A DNA stretch of 64,000 nucleotides from Microbacterium sp. (lineage in GTDB: Bacteria; Actinomycetota; Actinomycetes; Actinomycetales; Microbacteriaceae), in NCBI GenBank assembly GCA_019510305.1, contig JAEKKN010000017.1, forward strand, positions 124,001-188,000. Reading direction: 5' to 3'. Made by a program: the position numbers and the translations under genes. Every line of letters starts with the position of its first letter. Position 1 is the stretch's first letter. The notes beneath the pieces are model-generated. The model searched no databases and had not been told where the DNA came from. It saw only the letters and a program-made list of their open reading frames with translations. Below are positions 25,958-34,607 of this stretch, piece by piece.

Positions 25958-26803
25958 ATGGAACGTCATGATCGAGGCATGGATGCGGTGGAGGCGCTGC
26001 TCGGGCGCGGAGGAGTGGCGAGGGTCGAGGCCCTGCGCCGTGACGGAGTGACCGTGCACGCGCTCCGGCAGGCGCGTGAGTCGGGCGTGATCATGTTGGT
26101 GCGGCGGGGATGGGTCGCCCTCCCTGGAGCGGACGCGATGCTCGTCGCCGCGGCGCGTCGCGGGGTGGTTCTCAGTTGCGTCACTCTCGCCGCTCGGAAG
26201 GGTCTGTGGGTGCTGGACTCGTCGATGCATCATGTCGCAGCGCCCGCGAACGCGGGTCATGCGGCGGTTTCGCGCGGCGTGATCCATTGGAACCGTCCGC
26301 TGTTGCCCAGAGATCCCGACTCTCTCGAGGACTCGCTCGAGAACGCCCTGATCATCCTGTCGAGATGCCAGCCGTACGAGAGCGCACTCGCGACGTGGGA
26401 GTCTGCCCTGCGACAGAAGAAGATCGATCCTGGCGCGTTGGAGCGGGCGCCGCTTCCGCCGGCGGCACGACGGCTGCTCGCAGAGGCGAGGCCCTTTGCG
26501 GATGCTGGAACCGAGACGATCCTCCACGCTCGACTGAAATGGCTGAGGCTGCCGATCACGCCGCAAGTGTGGATTCTCGGCCACCGCGTCGATTTCGTGA
26601 TCGGCGATCGGCTCGTCGTGCAGATCGACGGAGCCCATCACGTGGGAGCGCAGCGCGACAGCGACATCGCCCATGACGCGCTGCTCACTCTTCACGGGTA
26701 CCACGTAATCCGCATCAGTTATGACCAGCTCATGAACCATTGGGCGGACGTCCTGCGGTTGATCCTCGCCGCGATCGGGCAGCGGCTGCACGTGGCTGCG
26801 TGA
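25958..26803 (+). CDS. DUF559/Vsr-like endonuclease-fold protein with N-terminal AbiEi-type winged helix
   Basis: The 281-residue protein has an N-terminal AbiEi-antitoxin-like winged helix (about residues 8-45: ALLGRGGVARVEALRRDGV, then LVRRGWVALPGAD) and a middle region SCVTLAARKGLWVLD. The C-terminal third is a PD-(D/E)XK/Vsr-like domain: RVDFVIGDRLVVQIDGAHHVG, then HGYHVIRISYDQLMNHW. The Asp and Asp/Gln positions match the nuclease core (DFVI...VVQIDG). Activity is unproven. ATG 25958 is preferred; 25979 is also possible. It stands alone between two 78-bp repeats, and no toxin partner is adjacent. Confidence 0.75.
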   Translation: MERHDRGMDAVEALLGRGGVARVEALRRDGVTVHALRQARESGVIMLVRRGWVALPGADAMLVAAARRGVVLSCVTLAARKGLWVLDSSMHHVAAPANAGHAAVSRGVIHWNRPLLPRDPDSLEDSLENALIILSRCQPYESALATWESALRQKKIDPGALERAPLPPAARRLLAEARPFADAGTETILHARLKWLRLPITPQVWILGHRVDFVIGDRLVVQIDGAHHVGAQRDSDIAHDALLTLHGYHVIRISYDQLMNHWADVLRLILAAIGQRLHVAA

Positions 26804-27160
26804 GGCGGTCGCGACCGAACGTCGCGACGGCGTGCGCCACCCACGAGCTCTCAACCGCTTCCGTTCGGGAGGACTTCTCACGCTCGGGAGGAGCTCTGCG
26901 CCGAGATCTTCCTCCCGAGCAGGAGTTCTCCTCCGGAGCGCGGGGCGACGTGTGCCGACCCGATCCGGCGCCCCGCCAGACCCCGATTCCTGTGACTGAA
27001 GTGACAAAAGTGACGCGACACGCCCTGAAAAAGCCCAAAACCCGCGAAATGACGCGGAAATGTGGGTGGTGGTTGGTACATTCAAGGCGGTCACTCGACC
27101 AGGAGCATCCGCTCCGATTCACACAACGATGCGACGGGATCCTCGTCGCTGGAGGATGAC
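26804..27160. other. intergenic region before HU
   Basis: This 357-bp gap contains the right 78-bp repeat (26862-26939), followed by an AT-richer stretch (about 27000-27060) and a possible -10 box TACATT (27077-27082) for the HU gene. No coding sequence with convincing composition is visible. Confidence 0.6.
26862..26939. repeat. 78-bp direct repeat, right copy
   Basis: Gap-free match to 25761-25838 in the same orientation (60 of 78 identical by manual count). Its end TCCTCCCGAGC adds an inverted copy of the TCGGGAGGA word. Confidence 0.8.
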
Positions 27161-27448
27161 ATGGCTGACAAGTCCATCACCAAGACCGAGCTCGTCGCGA
27201 GCATCGCTTCCGCCACCGGCCAGAGCCAGGCCACCGTCTCCGGTGTCCTCGACGCACTCTTCGGCTCTGTCTCCGACGCCGTCGCCAAGGGCAGCAAGGT
27301 CTCGATCCCGGGCTGGATCTCGTTCGAGCAGGTCGCGACCGCCGCCCGCACGGGCCGCAACCCGCAGACCGGCGCCGAGATCAAGATCCCGGCCGGCAAG
27401 CGCGTCAAGGTGACCGCTGGTTCCAAGCTCAAGGCAGCCGTCAAGTAA
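27161..27448 (+). CDS. hup: HU family DNA-binding protein
   Basis: This 95-residue nucleoid protein has the HU/IHF layout: helices to about residue 45, then beta arms with TGRNPQTGAEIKIPAGKRVKVTAGSKLKAAVK. The FEQVATAARTGRNP loop and the PAGK motif are the DNA-binding arm. It lacks the long lysine/alanine-rich C-terminal tail of mycobacterial HupB. GGAGG precedes the ATG. Confidence 0.95.
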   Translation: MADKSITKTELVASIASATGQSQATVSGVLDALFGSVSDAVAKGSKVSIPGWISFEQVATAARTGRNPQTGAEIKIPAGKRVKVTAGSKLKAAVK

Positions 27449-27456
27449 GACGCTTC

Positions 27457-27498
27457 CGCACGAAGGCCGCCGCCCCTCGGGGCGGCGGCCTTCGTGCG
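27457..27498 (+). terminator. long GC-rich hairpin terminator after HU
   Basis: CGCACGAAGGCCGCCGCCC pairs with GGGCGGCGGCCTTCGTGCG in a 19-bp perfect stem with a four-base loop. No T-run follows. Confidence 0.85.
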
Positions 27499-27533
27499 TC
27501 CGGGCGCCGGTCGGACGCCTCTCCACCGCGGCT

Positions 27534-27546
27534 TAGGCTTGAGGGA
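27534..27546 (+). promoter_or_regulatory. -10 hexamer of leaderless copD-ctaG transcript
   Basis: TAGGCT (27534-27539) ends six bases before the ATG at 27546. Confidence 0.5.
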
Positions 27547-29543
27547 TGACCTCCTCCGCCCAGACCACGACGACGGCGTACCGTCTCGGCGGAATCGGCA
27601 TCCTGCTGGCGGCCGGTCTCGTGGCCGTCACGATCGCCATGATGTACGGCGGAGCGGCGGCCCCGCTGCTGCTGGGAGACCCTGGTCCTTTCGTCCGGTG
27701 GGCGCTGCCGCTGGTGAAGCTCGTGATGAACCTGTCCGCAGCAGGCATGCTCGGCTCGCTCGTGCTGGCGCTGTTCGCCCTCCGCAGCGGCGACAGCTCG
27801 TTCGATCTGGCGCTGAACACCGCCTCCGTGAGCGCCGCCGTGTTCACCGTCGCGTCAGGGGTGAGCGGGTTCTTCGCCTTCATGGCGGCGTTCACCCCTG
27901 AGCTCAGCGCCGACCCGCTGTTCGGCGCACAGCTCGGCAAGTTCCTGCTCAACCTGCCCCTCGGCCAGTCGTGGCTCATCACGACCATCGTCGGAGCGGT
28001 CGTCACGATCCTCGCCTTCGCGTGGCGCAGCTGGACGGCGACGCTCATCACGGCCGTGCTCGCCGCGGCATCCTTCGTTCCGCTCGCCACCCAGGGACAC
28101 TCGGGCGAGCTGTCCGGTCACACCATGGCCGTGAACTCGATCCTTCTGCACACGGTCGGCGCAGCAGTGTGGCTGGGCGGTCTGCTGCTGGTCGTGCTGG
28201 TGCGTGGACGGATGCCGGTGGCCGACCTCGTCCGCCGGTACTCGACCCTCGCGATCGCAGCCTTCACCGTCGTCGCCGTGTCAGGCGTCACCCGCTCGAT
28301 CGTGGCGATCGGCGACTGGGGCTCGGTGTTCAGCCCCTACGGAATCATCGTGCTCGCCAAGGTCGTGCTGCTCGGCGCGATGGGCGTGCTCGGGGCCTGG
28401 TACCGCATCCGCCTGATCCCGAAGCTCGAGGGAGACCGTGCCGCCCGGTGGTTCTGGATGCTCGTGCTGTGCGAGGTGGGGCTCATGGGCCTGGCTTCCG
28501 GCGCGGCGGCCGCGCTGGCTCGCACCCCGCCGCCCGCGGGCACAGAAGCCGCCTTCGTGCGCACTCCGGCCGAGCACCTGACCGGCTCAGCGCTGCCGCC
28601 CGAGTTCACGATCGACCGCTGGTTCACGCAGTGGAACATCGACATCCTGTGGCTCGTCGCCGCGGGCTTCGGGGTGTTCTTCTACCTCGCCGGCGTCCGC
28701 CGCCTGCAGCTGCGGGGCGACCGCTGGCCGATCCACCGCACGGTCTTCTGGGTGCTCGGCATGCTGATGCTCGTGTGGGTGACCGGCGGCCCCATCAACG
28801 CCTATCAGGAGTACCTGTTCAGCGTGCACATGCTCGGGCACATGATGCTGTCGATGGCGATCCCGCTGCTGCTCGTCACCGGATCTCCGATCACGCTCGC
28901 ACTGCGGGCCATCCACAAGCGCGACGACGGCACCCGCGGCGGCCGCGAGTGGATCATGTGGGCCGTGCACTCGCCCTTCGCCCGCATCGTCACGCACCCC
29001 TTCGTCGCCGCGGCGATCTTCATCGTGTCGCTGTGGGCGTTCTACTTCACCGATCTGGTGCGCTGGTCGATGTACGAGCACCTGGGTCACGAGTGGATGG
29101 TCATCCACTTCCTGATCTCCGGCTACCTGTTCGTGATGAGCCTGATCGGCGCCGACCCCGTGCCCTACCGGCTCCCGTACCCCGGTCGCCTGATCACCCT
29201 CATCGCCGTCATGGCCATGCACGCGTTCTTCGGCATCGCGATGATGATGCAGTCCGGGCTCCTCGTCGCCGACTGGTTCGGCTCGATGGGCCGCACCTGG
29301 GGACCCGACCCGATGGCCGATCAGTACATCGGCGGCGGCATCGCGTGGTCGATCGGCGAGATCCCCACCCTCATCCTCGCGATCACGGTCGCGATCCAGT
29401 GGAGCCGCAGCGACACGAAGCTGCAGAAGCGCCGGGACCGGCATGCCGATCGCACGGGAGACGCCGAGCTCGAGGAGTACAACGCCAGGCTCGCGCGCAT
29501 CGCCGAACGCGACCGGCGACAGGCCGAGCGCGAAGGTCGCTGA
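27546..29543 (+). CDS. CopD-CtaG fusion, cytochrome c oxidase assembly/copper protein
   Basis: This 665-residue membrane protein joins two families. The N-terminal half (to about 340) has CopD features, including HTVGAAVWLGGLLLVVL. The C-terminal half (about 355-620) is CtaG (caa3-type oxidase assembly factor), with RWFTQWNIDILWLVAAG and HMLGHMMLSMAIPLLLVTGSP. At least 14 membrane helices are visible. The usual role is copper delivery or maturation of haem-copper oxidase. The C-terminal tail is charged and helical. It is leaderless and follows the HU terminator. Confidence 0.9.
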   Translation: MTSSAQTTTTAYRLGGIGILLAAGLVAVTIAMMYGGAAAPLLLGDPGPFVRWALPLVKLVMNLSAAGMLGSLVLALFALRSGDSSFDLALNTASVSAAVFTVASGVSGFFAFMAAFTPELSADPLFGAQLGKFLLNLPLGQSWLITTIVGAVVTILAFAWRSWTATLITAVLAAASFVPLATQGHSGELSGHTMAVNSILLHTVGAAVWLGGLLLVVLVRGRMPVADLVRRYSTLAIAAFTVVAVSGVTRSIVAIGDWGSVFSPYGIIVLAKVVLLGAMGVLGAWYRIRLIPKLEGDRAARWFWMLVLCEVGLMGLASGAAAALARTPPPAGTEAAFVRTPAEHLTGSALPPEFTIDRWFTQWNIDILWLVAAGFGVFFYLAGVRRLQLRGDRWPIHRTVFWVLGMLMLVWVTGGPINAYQEYLFSVHMLGHMMLSMAIPLLLVTGSPITLALRAIHKRDDGTRGGREWIMWAVHSPFARIVTHPFVAAAIFIVSLWAFYFTDLVRWSMYEHLGHEWMVIHFLISGYLFVMSLIGADPVPYRLPYPGRLITLIAVMAMHAFFGIAMMMQSGLLVADWFGSMGRTWGPDPMADQYIGGGIAWSIGEIPTLILAITVAIQWSRSDTKLQKRRDRHADRTGDAELEEYNARLARIAERDRRQAEREGR

Positions 29544-29555
29544 CGCGGGTCGCCG

Positions 29556-30629
29556 TCAGTCCTGCGGGACGGCATCTCCGGGTGAGCCCACCCTGATCGA
29601 TGCGGATCCGTCGGGGAGGATCGTGATCGTGCCGTCGACCTGGAAAGGCACATCCTCGGACACCGATTCGACGCTGCCGTCGAACAGCGATTTGATCTCG
29701 ACCTCGATGTGAGCGACCGCGCTGGCGGGAGGGATCTGCCACTGCGCACCGTCGGGTGCCACCGACACCTTCGGCTGCACGGTGATCGACCATTCGGGCA
29801 GCGACGCGAGCCGGTTGCGCACCTCGAGCCCGAACGGGCACGCCGTCGGCTGGAGAACCTCCTGGGTCGCGCACTGCGTGAGGAACTCCTCGACGCGCTG
29901 CTGCACGACCGCGACGAAGTCGTCGGTGGGGGTGGTCTGCACGTCGACGGGAGTGGTGGCGAGCGGTGTATCGGCGAGGACGCCGGTGCCGGATGCTGTG
30001 GAGATCGCCGTGTCCACCGAGACCGCATACAGCCCGGGCGTGAACACGAGCATCGGCAGCGGATCGAGTGGCGCGGCATCCGCCCCGGCCGCGGAGATCT
30101 GTCCGCGCTGCACCTCGAAGCCGTTCACGGAGAACCGGTCCGCCCCGCGCACGGTGAGATCGATGACGGCGAGCGGGCTCGTCGAGAACCTCCAGTTCGG
30201 CGTGATGCCGGCCCAGCCGTCCTGCTCGACCTGGAAGGTCGTCTTCCCGGCGTGACCGCCCGCCTCGTACGCCACCGTGACGGAGGTCTGCGTGCCCTCG
30301 CTCTTCTCGGAGACGATCGCCACGTCCGTGAGCGGCGCCAGCGCTGCGGCGCGCAGCAGCGCCTCCGAGGGGGAACCGGTGATGCCCGCCGCCTCGAGCG
30401 TCGCGCTGTCGATCGCGACGCCGGGGATGCGCAGCGCGTCGGCCGCACGACCGGCGGAGAGCAGATCGAGATAGCGCGTGACGAACGCGGACGGGCCGTA
30501 GTACGAGGTGTACAGCGTCGAGATGCCTGCCCCCATGGCGGCGATCAGCAGAACGCCGACCAGCGCGAGGATGGCCAGGTCGGCGCCGAGACGGGAGCGC
30601 CGAGGTGCCGTCGTCTCCGCGTGGTCCAT
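29556..30629 (-). CDS. hypothetical membrane-anchored protein
   Basis: This 357-residue protein has one N-terminal membrane helix (about residues 17-40, LAILALVGVLLIAAMGAGIS) and a large extracytoplasmic beta-rich region. A pair of cysteines (CATQEVLQPTAC) could form a disulfide. It includes an apparent tandem of two domains, each ending with DLTVRGADRFSVNGFEV-like and EIKSLFDGSVESV-like sequence. No family is recognised. It is divergent from the helicase gene. Confidence 0.7.
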   Translation of the reverse strand: MDHAETTAPRRSRLGADLAILALVGVLLIAAMGAGISTLYTSYYGPSAFVTRYLDLLSAGRAADALRIPGVAIDSATLEAAGITGSPSEALLRAAALAPLTDVAIVSEKSEGTQTSVTVAYEAGGHAGKTTFQVEQDGWAGITPNWRFSTSPLAVIDLTVRGADRFSVNGFEVQRGQISAAGADAAPLDPLPMLVFTPGLYAVSVDTAISTASGTGVLADTPLATTPVDVQTTPTDDFVAVVQQRVEEFLTQCATQEVLQPTACPFGLEVRNRLASLPEWSITVQPKVSVAPDGAQWQIPPASAVAHIEVEIKSLFDGSVESVSEDVPFQVDGTITILPDGSASIRVGSPGDAVPQD

Positions 30630-30741
30630 GGCGCCAGTCTATGAGCGCGGCCTGGGACGACGCCGAGGGTGACGCCGCGCGGCGGTCATGCCACGTAGCA
30701 TGGGGAGCGCCCTGCATCCGTCCTTCCTTCGTGAGTGAGCC

Positions 30742-32127
30742 GTGTCCTTTCCCGCCCTGTCCGACGAGCAGCACGAGCTGTTCCGGCTCATCGAGGACAC
30801 CAGCGAGCACGTGTTCGTCACCGGACGGGCGGGCACGGGCAAGTCCACGCTGCTGCAGCATTTCGCGTGGAACACGAAGAAGCAGATCGCGATCTGCGCA
30901 CCCACCGGCGTGGCGGCGCTGAACGTCGAGGGGCAGACCATCCACTCGCTGTTCCGGCTGCCGATCGGCCTGATCGGCGACAGCGACATCGATCAGAACG
31001 ACAACACGCGGCGCATCCTGAATGCGATCGAGACGCTCGTGATCGACGAGATCTCGATGGTCAGCGCAGATCTGATGGATGCCATCGACCGCTCTCTCCG
31101 GCAGGCGCGCGGCAAGCGGGGCATTCCGTTCGGCGGCGCGCAGATCGTGATGTTCGGCGACCCGTATCAGCTCGCCCCAGTGCCGCCGCGCGGAGACGAG
31201 CTGGCGTACGTGCGAGACCACTACCGCTCGTTCTGGTTCTTCGATGCGAAGGTGTGGGCCGGGCCGCGCGAGGGGGCGTCGGGCGACGGCCTGTTCGCGG
31301 TCGACACTCATGCCGATCTGCACGTGCGCGAACTCGTGCAGATCCACCGCCAGGCCGATGACGGCTTCAAGGCCATGCTGAACGCCGTGCGCTACGGGCG
31401 GGTGACGGCCGAGATCGCCGGCGTGCTGAACACGCAGGGCGCCAGAACGCCCCCCGACCCCGAGCCGGGCGAAGTGCCCATGATCACGCTCGCCACCCGC
31501 AACGACATCGTGAACGGCATCAACAGCCGGCACCTCGCGGCGCTCCCCGGCAAGGAGCAGACGGCGCGCGCCGAGGTCAGCGGCGATTTCGGACGCGGCG
31601 AGGCGGCACTCCCGGCGGAGTCCGAGCTGAAGCTCAAGGTCGGAGCGCAGGTGATGTTCCTGCGCAACGACACGGCGATGTCGGGGGAGCCGCCGCGATG
31701 GGTCAACGGCACGATCGGCACCGTCGTCCGGATCCTCGGCGACAAGGTGCGCGTCGAGATCGACGGCGAAGAGGTCGATGTCGAGCCGGCCGTGTGGGAG
31801 CGCTTCAGATACTCCTACGAGCCGAGCACGAAGAAGCTCACGCGCGACGTCGTCGCCGAGTTCACGCAGTTCCCGCTGCGGCTGGCGTGGGCGGTCACGA
31901 TCCACAAGTCGCAGGGCAAGACCTACGACCGCGCGATCATCGACCTCGGCTCTGGTGCGTTCGCCCCGGGACAGACCTACGTCGCGCTCAGCCGGTTGAC
32001 CTCACTCGACGGTCTCTACCTGTCGCGACCCCTGCGGCCGAGCGACATCAAGGTCGACGAGGACGTCCGCCGGTTCATGCGCGAGGCCTGGGAGGCCAGG
32101 TCGACTCCCGAGCTGCCCAAGGCCTGA
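30742..32127 (+). CDS. PIF1/RecD-like ATP-dependent DNA helicase
   Basis: This 461-residue SF1B helicase has Walker A GRAGTGKST, motif Ia CAPTGVAALNVEGQTIHSLF, motif II DEIS, motif III GDPYQLAPV, and motifs V/VI TIHKSQGKTYDRAIID and YVALSRLTSLDGLYL. The arrangement matches PIF1-like helicases, which unwind 5'-3' and act at stalled forks or G-quadruplexes. No N-terminal nuclease or RecB/C partner is present. GTG start. Confidence 0.92.
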   Translation: MSFPALSDEQHELFRLIEDTSEHVFVTGRAGTGKSTLLQHFAWNTKKQIAICAPTGVAALNVEGQTIHSLFRLPIGLIGDSDIDQNDNTRRILNAIETLVIDEISMVSADLMDAIDRSLRQARGKRGIPFGGAQIVMFGDPYQLAPVPPRGDELAYVRDHYRSFWFFDAKVWAGPREGASGDGLFAVDTHADLHVRELVQIHRQADDGFKAMLNAVRYGRVTAEIAGVLNTQGARTPPDPEPGEVPMITLATRNDIVNGINSRHLAALPGKEQTARAEVSGDFGRGEAALPAESELKLKVGAQVMFLRNDTAMSGEPPRWVNGTIGTVVRILGDKVRVEIDGEEVDVEPAVWERFRYSYEPSTKKLTRDVVAEFTQFPLRLAWAVTIHKSQGKTYDRAIIDLGSGAFAPGQTYVALSRLTSLDGLYLSRPLRPSDIKVDEDVRRFMREAWEARSTPELPKA

Positions 32128-32137
32128 GCGGCACGGG

Positions 32138-32203
32138 GCGTTTCGTCTCTGCGTTTCGACTCGCCTGCGGCTCGCTCAACGACCAACCCTCGCTCAACGA
32201 CCG
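32138..32203. repeat. REP-like repeat, family A
   Basis: GCGTTTCGTCTCTGCGTTTCGACTCGCC..., CTCGCTCAACGACC twice. It lies between the convergent helicase and heme-oxygenase genes and could serve as terminator. Confidence 0.6.
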
Positions 32204-32213
32204 AAAGCGAACC

Positions 32214-32861
32214 TCAGGCGGCCGCGCGGGCCCGGTCGAGGTCTTCGAACAGCTCGGTGTTGAAGCGGTAGGCGAGGAGCACCTCGGCGATCACGCGCTC
32301 ACGCTCGGCGTCGTCCCAGGGGGCGGCGTCGAGCTGCTCGCGGTAGACGTCCTTGAACGCGGCAGGGTCGGCGATGTCGTCGAACAGGTAGAAGCCGATG
32401 CCGTTGGTCTCGAAACCGAACCGGCGGGCCATGACACGACCGATGAAGATGCCGCCCGACAGATCGCCGAGATAGCGGGTGTAGTGGTGCGCGACGAAAC
32501 CGCCGGCCCAGGTCGCGCCGACCTGGCGGATGCGCTCGACATAACGCTGCGTGGTGGGCAGCGGGGCGATCCGCTCGCGCCAGTCGGGGCCGAGCAGGAA
32601 CTCGAGGTCGGCCTCGAGGGCGGGCAGGCGAGTGAGCTTGTCGCTCAAGAAGACCGAGGCCACGGCATCCGCCCGCATCCGCTCGCCCGCGCTCTCGAGA
32701 GCCTCGTAGATGAAGTAGTGCTGCGCGACCAGCGAGATGTAGTCCTCGCGCGAGCCCTCGCCCTTGAGCAGGTCGGACATGAAGCCCGCGCCTTCGCTCT
32801 GGGAGTGCGAACCGGAGGAGCGCTCGCGAAGGGCTGCGGAGAAGGAGAGGATCTCGGACAT
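32214..32861 (-). CDS. hmuO: biliverdin-producing heme oxygenase
   Basis: This 215-residue heme oxygenase opens heme to biliverdin, CO and Fe2+. His19 in SGSHSQSEGAGFM is the proximal ligand, and YTRYLGDLSGGIFIGRVMARRFG is the distal-helix motif with the flexible glycines. Length matches HmuO of corynebacteria. A DtxR/IdeR-like box lies just upstream of the ATG, so expression is expected under iron limitation. Confidence 0.95.
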   Translation of the reverse strand: MSEILSFSAALRERSSGSHSQSEGAGFMSDLLKGEGSREDYISLVAQHYFIYEALESAGERMRADAVASVFLSDKLTRLPALEADLEFLLGPDWRERIAPLPTTQRYVERIRQVGATWAGGFVAHHYTRYLGDLSGGIFIGRVMARRFGFETNGIGFYLFDDIADPAAFKDVYREQLDAAPWDDAERERVIAEVLLAYRFNTELFEDLDRARAAA

Positions 32862-32871
32862 GGGTTCAGTG

Positions 32872-32890
32872 TAAGGGTTACCTAACCTTA
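32872..32890. promoter_or_regulatory. DtxR/IdeR-type iron box
   Basis: TAAGGGTTACCTAACCTTA is an imperfect 19-bp palindrome with arms TAAGG and CCTTA, closely matching the DtxR consensus. It sits ten bases upstream of the hmuO ATG and three bases past the stop of the DUF2470 gene, so it controls hmuO directly. Confidence 0.8.
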
Positions 32891-32893
32891 TTT

Positions 32894-33208
32894 CTAGGCG
32901 TGTGGGCGAGCCGGTACGCCGAGGCGCTCGCACGCGAGGTCGTAGATCGCGACGACCTCGCGTCGCACGGCCGGACGCTCGGTGATCGGGCCCCCGGGCC
33001 AGGGGACGCGGAGTTCGGATGCCGCGCCGTCTCGGGTGTACGTCCAGACGCCGCCGTCGCCGTCGAAGCCGGTCATGGCGGCTTCCGTGATGTCGCCTTG
33101 CGCCTCGGTTGCGAACGCACGGGCGATCAGCAGATTGTCGTCGGTGTGGTCGCCGTTCATATGGCGCAGGACGGCGGAGACGACATCGGAATCGAAGTGG
33201 TGGGTCAC
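32894..33208 (-). CDS. DUF2470 domain protein
   Basis: This 104-residue protein contains the DUF2470 fold, with LRHMNGDHTDDNLLIARAF and a second half AMTGFDGDGGVWTY. The domain occurs at the C-terminus of heme-degrading HugZ/HutZ-like proteins and in actinobacterial iron-regulated genes. Starting at GTG 33208 is chosen from the GTGAGG ribosome binding site. It is encoded just upstream of heme oxygenase on the same strand, which supports a part in heme or iron use. Confidence 0.8.
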   Translation of the reverse strand: MTHHFDSDVVSAVLRHMNGDHTDDNLLIARAFATEAQGDITEAAMTGFDGDGGVWTYTRDGAASELRVPWPGGPITERPAVRREVVAIYDLACERLGVPARPHA

Positions 33209-33295
33209 GAACCTCACCCTAAGCCGTCTCGCGATGCTGGTTTTCAGCATCCGCGTTCTAGACTTTGCAGACACGTCTTCCGGGGGTCCCCTTTC

Positions 33296-34582
33296 ATGCA
33301 GCTTCTCTCGTCGCGCCGCGTGCGCGCAGCCGCGGCCGGCGTCGTTGCGCTCAGCCTTCTGCTCACCGGTTGCGCCGCCGGCGACACCTTCACCTACGAA
33401 CCCCCCGCTCAGGTCGATGGCTCGCTGCCCGACGACACCGTCACCGCCATGCAGGATGCCGTCTCTCACGCGCTGACCGCCTCCGGCGCCTCGGGAGCGA
33501 TCGTGGGCGTGTGGGTGCCGTGGAGCGGAACCTGGGTGACCGGGGTCGGCACGCAGAAGCCGGGCGGTGAAGGCGGCGAACTCAGCACCGACATGTCGTT
33601 CCGCATCGCCGACGTGACACGACTGATGACCTGCGACGTTCTCTACGCTCTGGCCGATGAGGGCACTGTGAAGCTCGACGCGCCCGTGGAGGACTACGTC
33701 TCAGGTGCCGCCGCCATGGACGGCGTCACCCTGCTCGACCTGTGCAACGGCACGAGCGGGATCGGATCGTCGGAGGCCACGGTGAAGGGCGCGTGGCTGA
33801 ACACCCCCGCCCGCGAGTGGGCTCCGCTCGAACTCGCGTCCTACGGCCTCGGCCAGGCCCGCACGGCGGCGCACACCACGTATCGCGATTCGGATGCCGG
33901 CTACCTCATGCTCGGTCTTGCACTCGAGCGCGCATCGAAGCTCACCGCGTCAGAACTGATCGCGACGTACGTCACCGGCCCGCTCGGATTGTCTGGCACG
34001 TCTCTGCCCGCGCCGGCGGCCGCTGCGCCGTCGAGCGGGTCCGTCATGAACGGGCACTACCTCTCGGCGGTCGAGGGCGGGTACAACTGCGCCGCACCCG
34101 TCGACATCACCGAGCTGTCGTCCAGCACCGGATACACCGATTCGGGCGTCGTGTCGACGATCGACGATCTCGGCCGGTACGCGCAAGCCGAGGCCGCGCA
34201 GGCGCTGCGGGGCAAGGACGAGAAGCCTGCCCGCTTCGACGCGCCGCTGCCCCCCTACGACGGTGCTCCGTCGTGGTTCCAGGCCGCCGGGGGCGGGTTC
34301 CTGGCCGGATCCATGATCGGGCAGCAGGGGTGGACGCCCGGGTACGCGACCGCGGCGTACTCCGACCCGGCGACCGGGTTCACGGTCGCCGTCGTGCTGA
34401 ACGACTCGACGGCAGGCGCGACCTTCGCCCAGTTCCTGGCCTGGGAGCTGGCAGCGATCGCGTCAAAGGCCCCGGCCGCGTCAGGGCAGACGGCGCCCGA
34501 GTTCGGGCTGCCGTTCACGGCCGAGCAGTACAACCAGGCGATCACCGACGCCGCGATCCCGTGCGTCGCTCCGGCGGAATGA
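33296..34582 (+). CDS. serine-hydrolase-like lipoprotein with degenerate catalytic motifs
   Basis: This 428-residue protein has a lipoprotein signal (LLLTGC, Cys26) and the overall fold pattern of class C beta-lactamase/DD-peptidase proteins (FRIA..TRLMTC..LYALADEGTVKLDAPVEDYV; AGYLMLGLALE; GWTPGYATAA). All three catalytic motifs are altered: SxxK is replaced by Asp106-Val-Thr-Arg109, YxN by Asp198-Ser-Asp200, and HxG/KTG by Gln343-Gln-Gly345. It is probably not an acyl-enzyme hydrolase. Cysteines are present at the domain edges. A TAGACT -10 lies upstream at about 33258. Confidence 0.8.
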   Translation: MQLLSSRRVRAAAAGVVALSLLLTGCAAGDTFTYEPPAQVDGSLPDDTVTAMQDAVSHALTASGASGAIVGVWVPWSGTWVTGVGTQKPGGEGGELSTDMSFRIADVTRLMTCDVLYALADEGTVKLDAPVEDYVSGAAAMDGVTLLDLCNGTSGIGSSEATVKGAWLNTPAREWAPLELASYGLGQARTAAHTTYRDSDAGYLMLGLALERASKLTASELIATYVTGPLGLSGTSLPAPAAAAPSSGSVMNGHYLSAVEGGYNCAAPVDITELSSSTGYTDSGVVSTIDDLGRYAQAEAAQALRGKDEKPARFDAPLPPYDGAPSWFQAAGGGFLAGSMIGQQGWTPGYATAAYSDPATGFTVAVVLNDSTAGATFAQFLAWELAAIASKAPAASGQTAPEFGLPFTAEQYNQAITDAAIPCVAPAE

Positions 34583-34607
34583 TCCGCCTTCCCGCTCGGG
34601 CCCTGCG

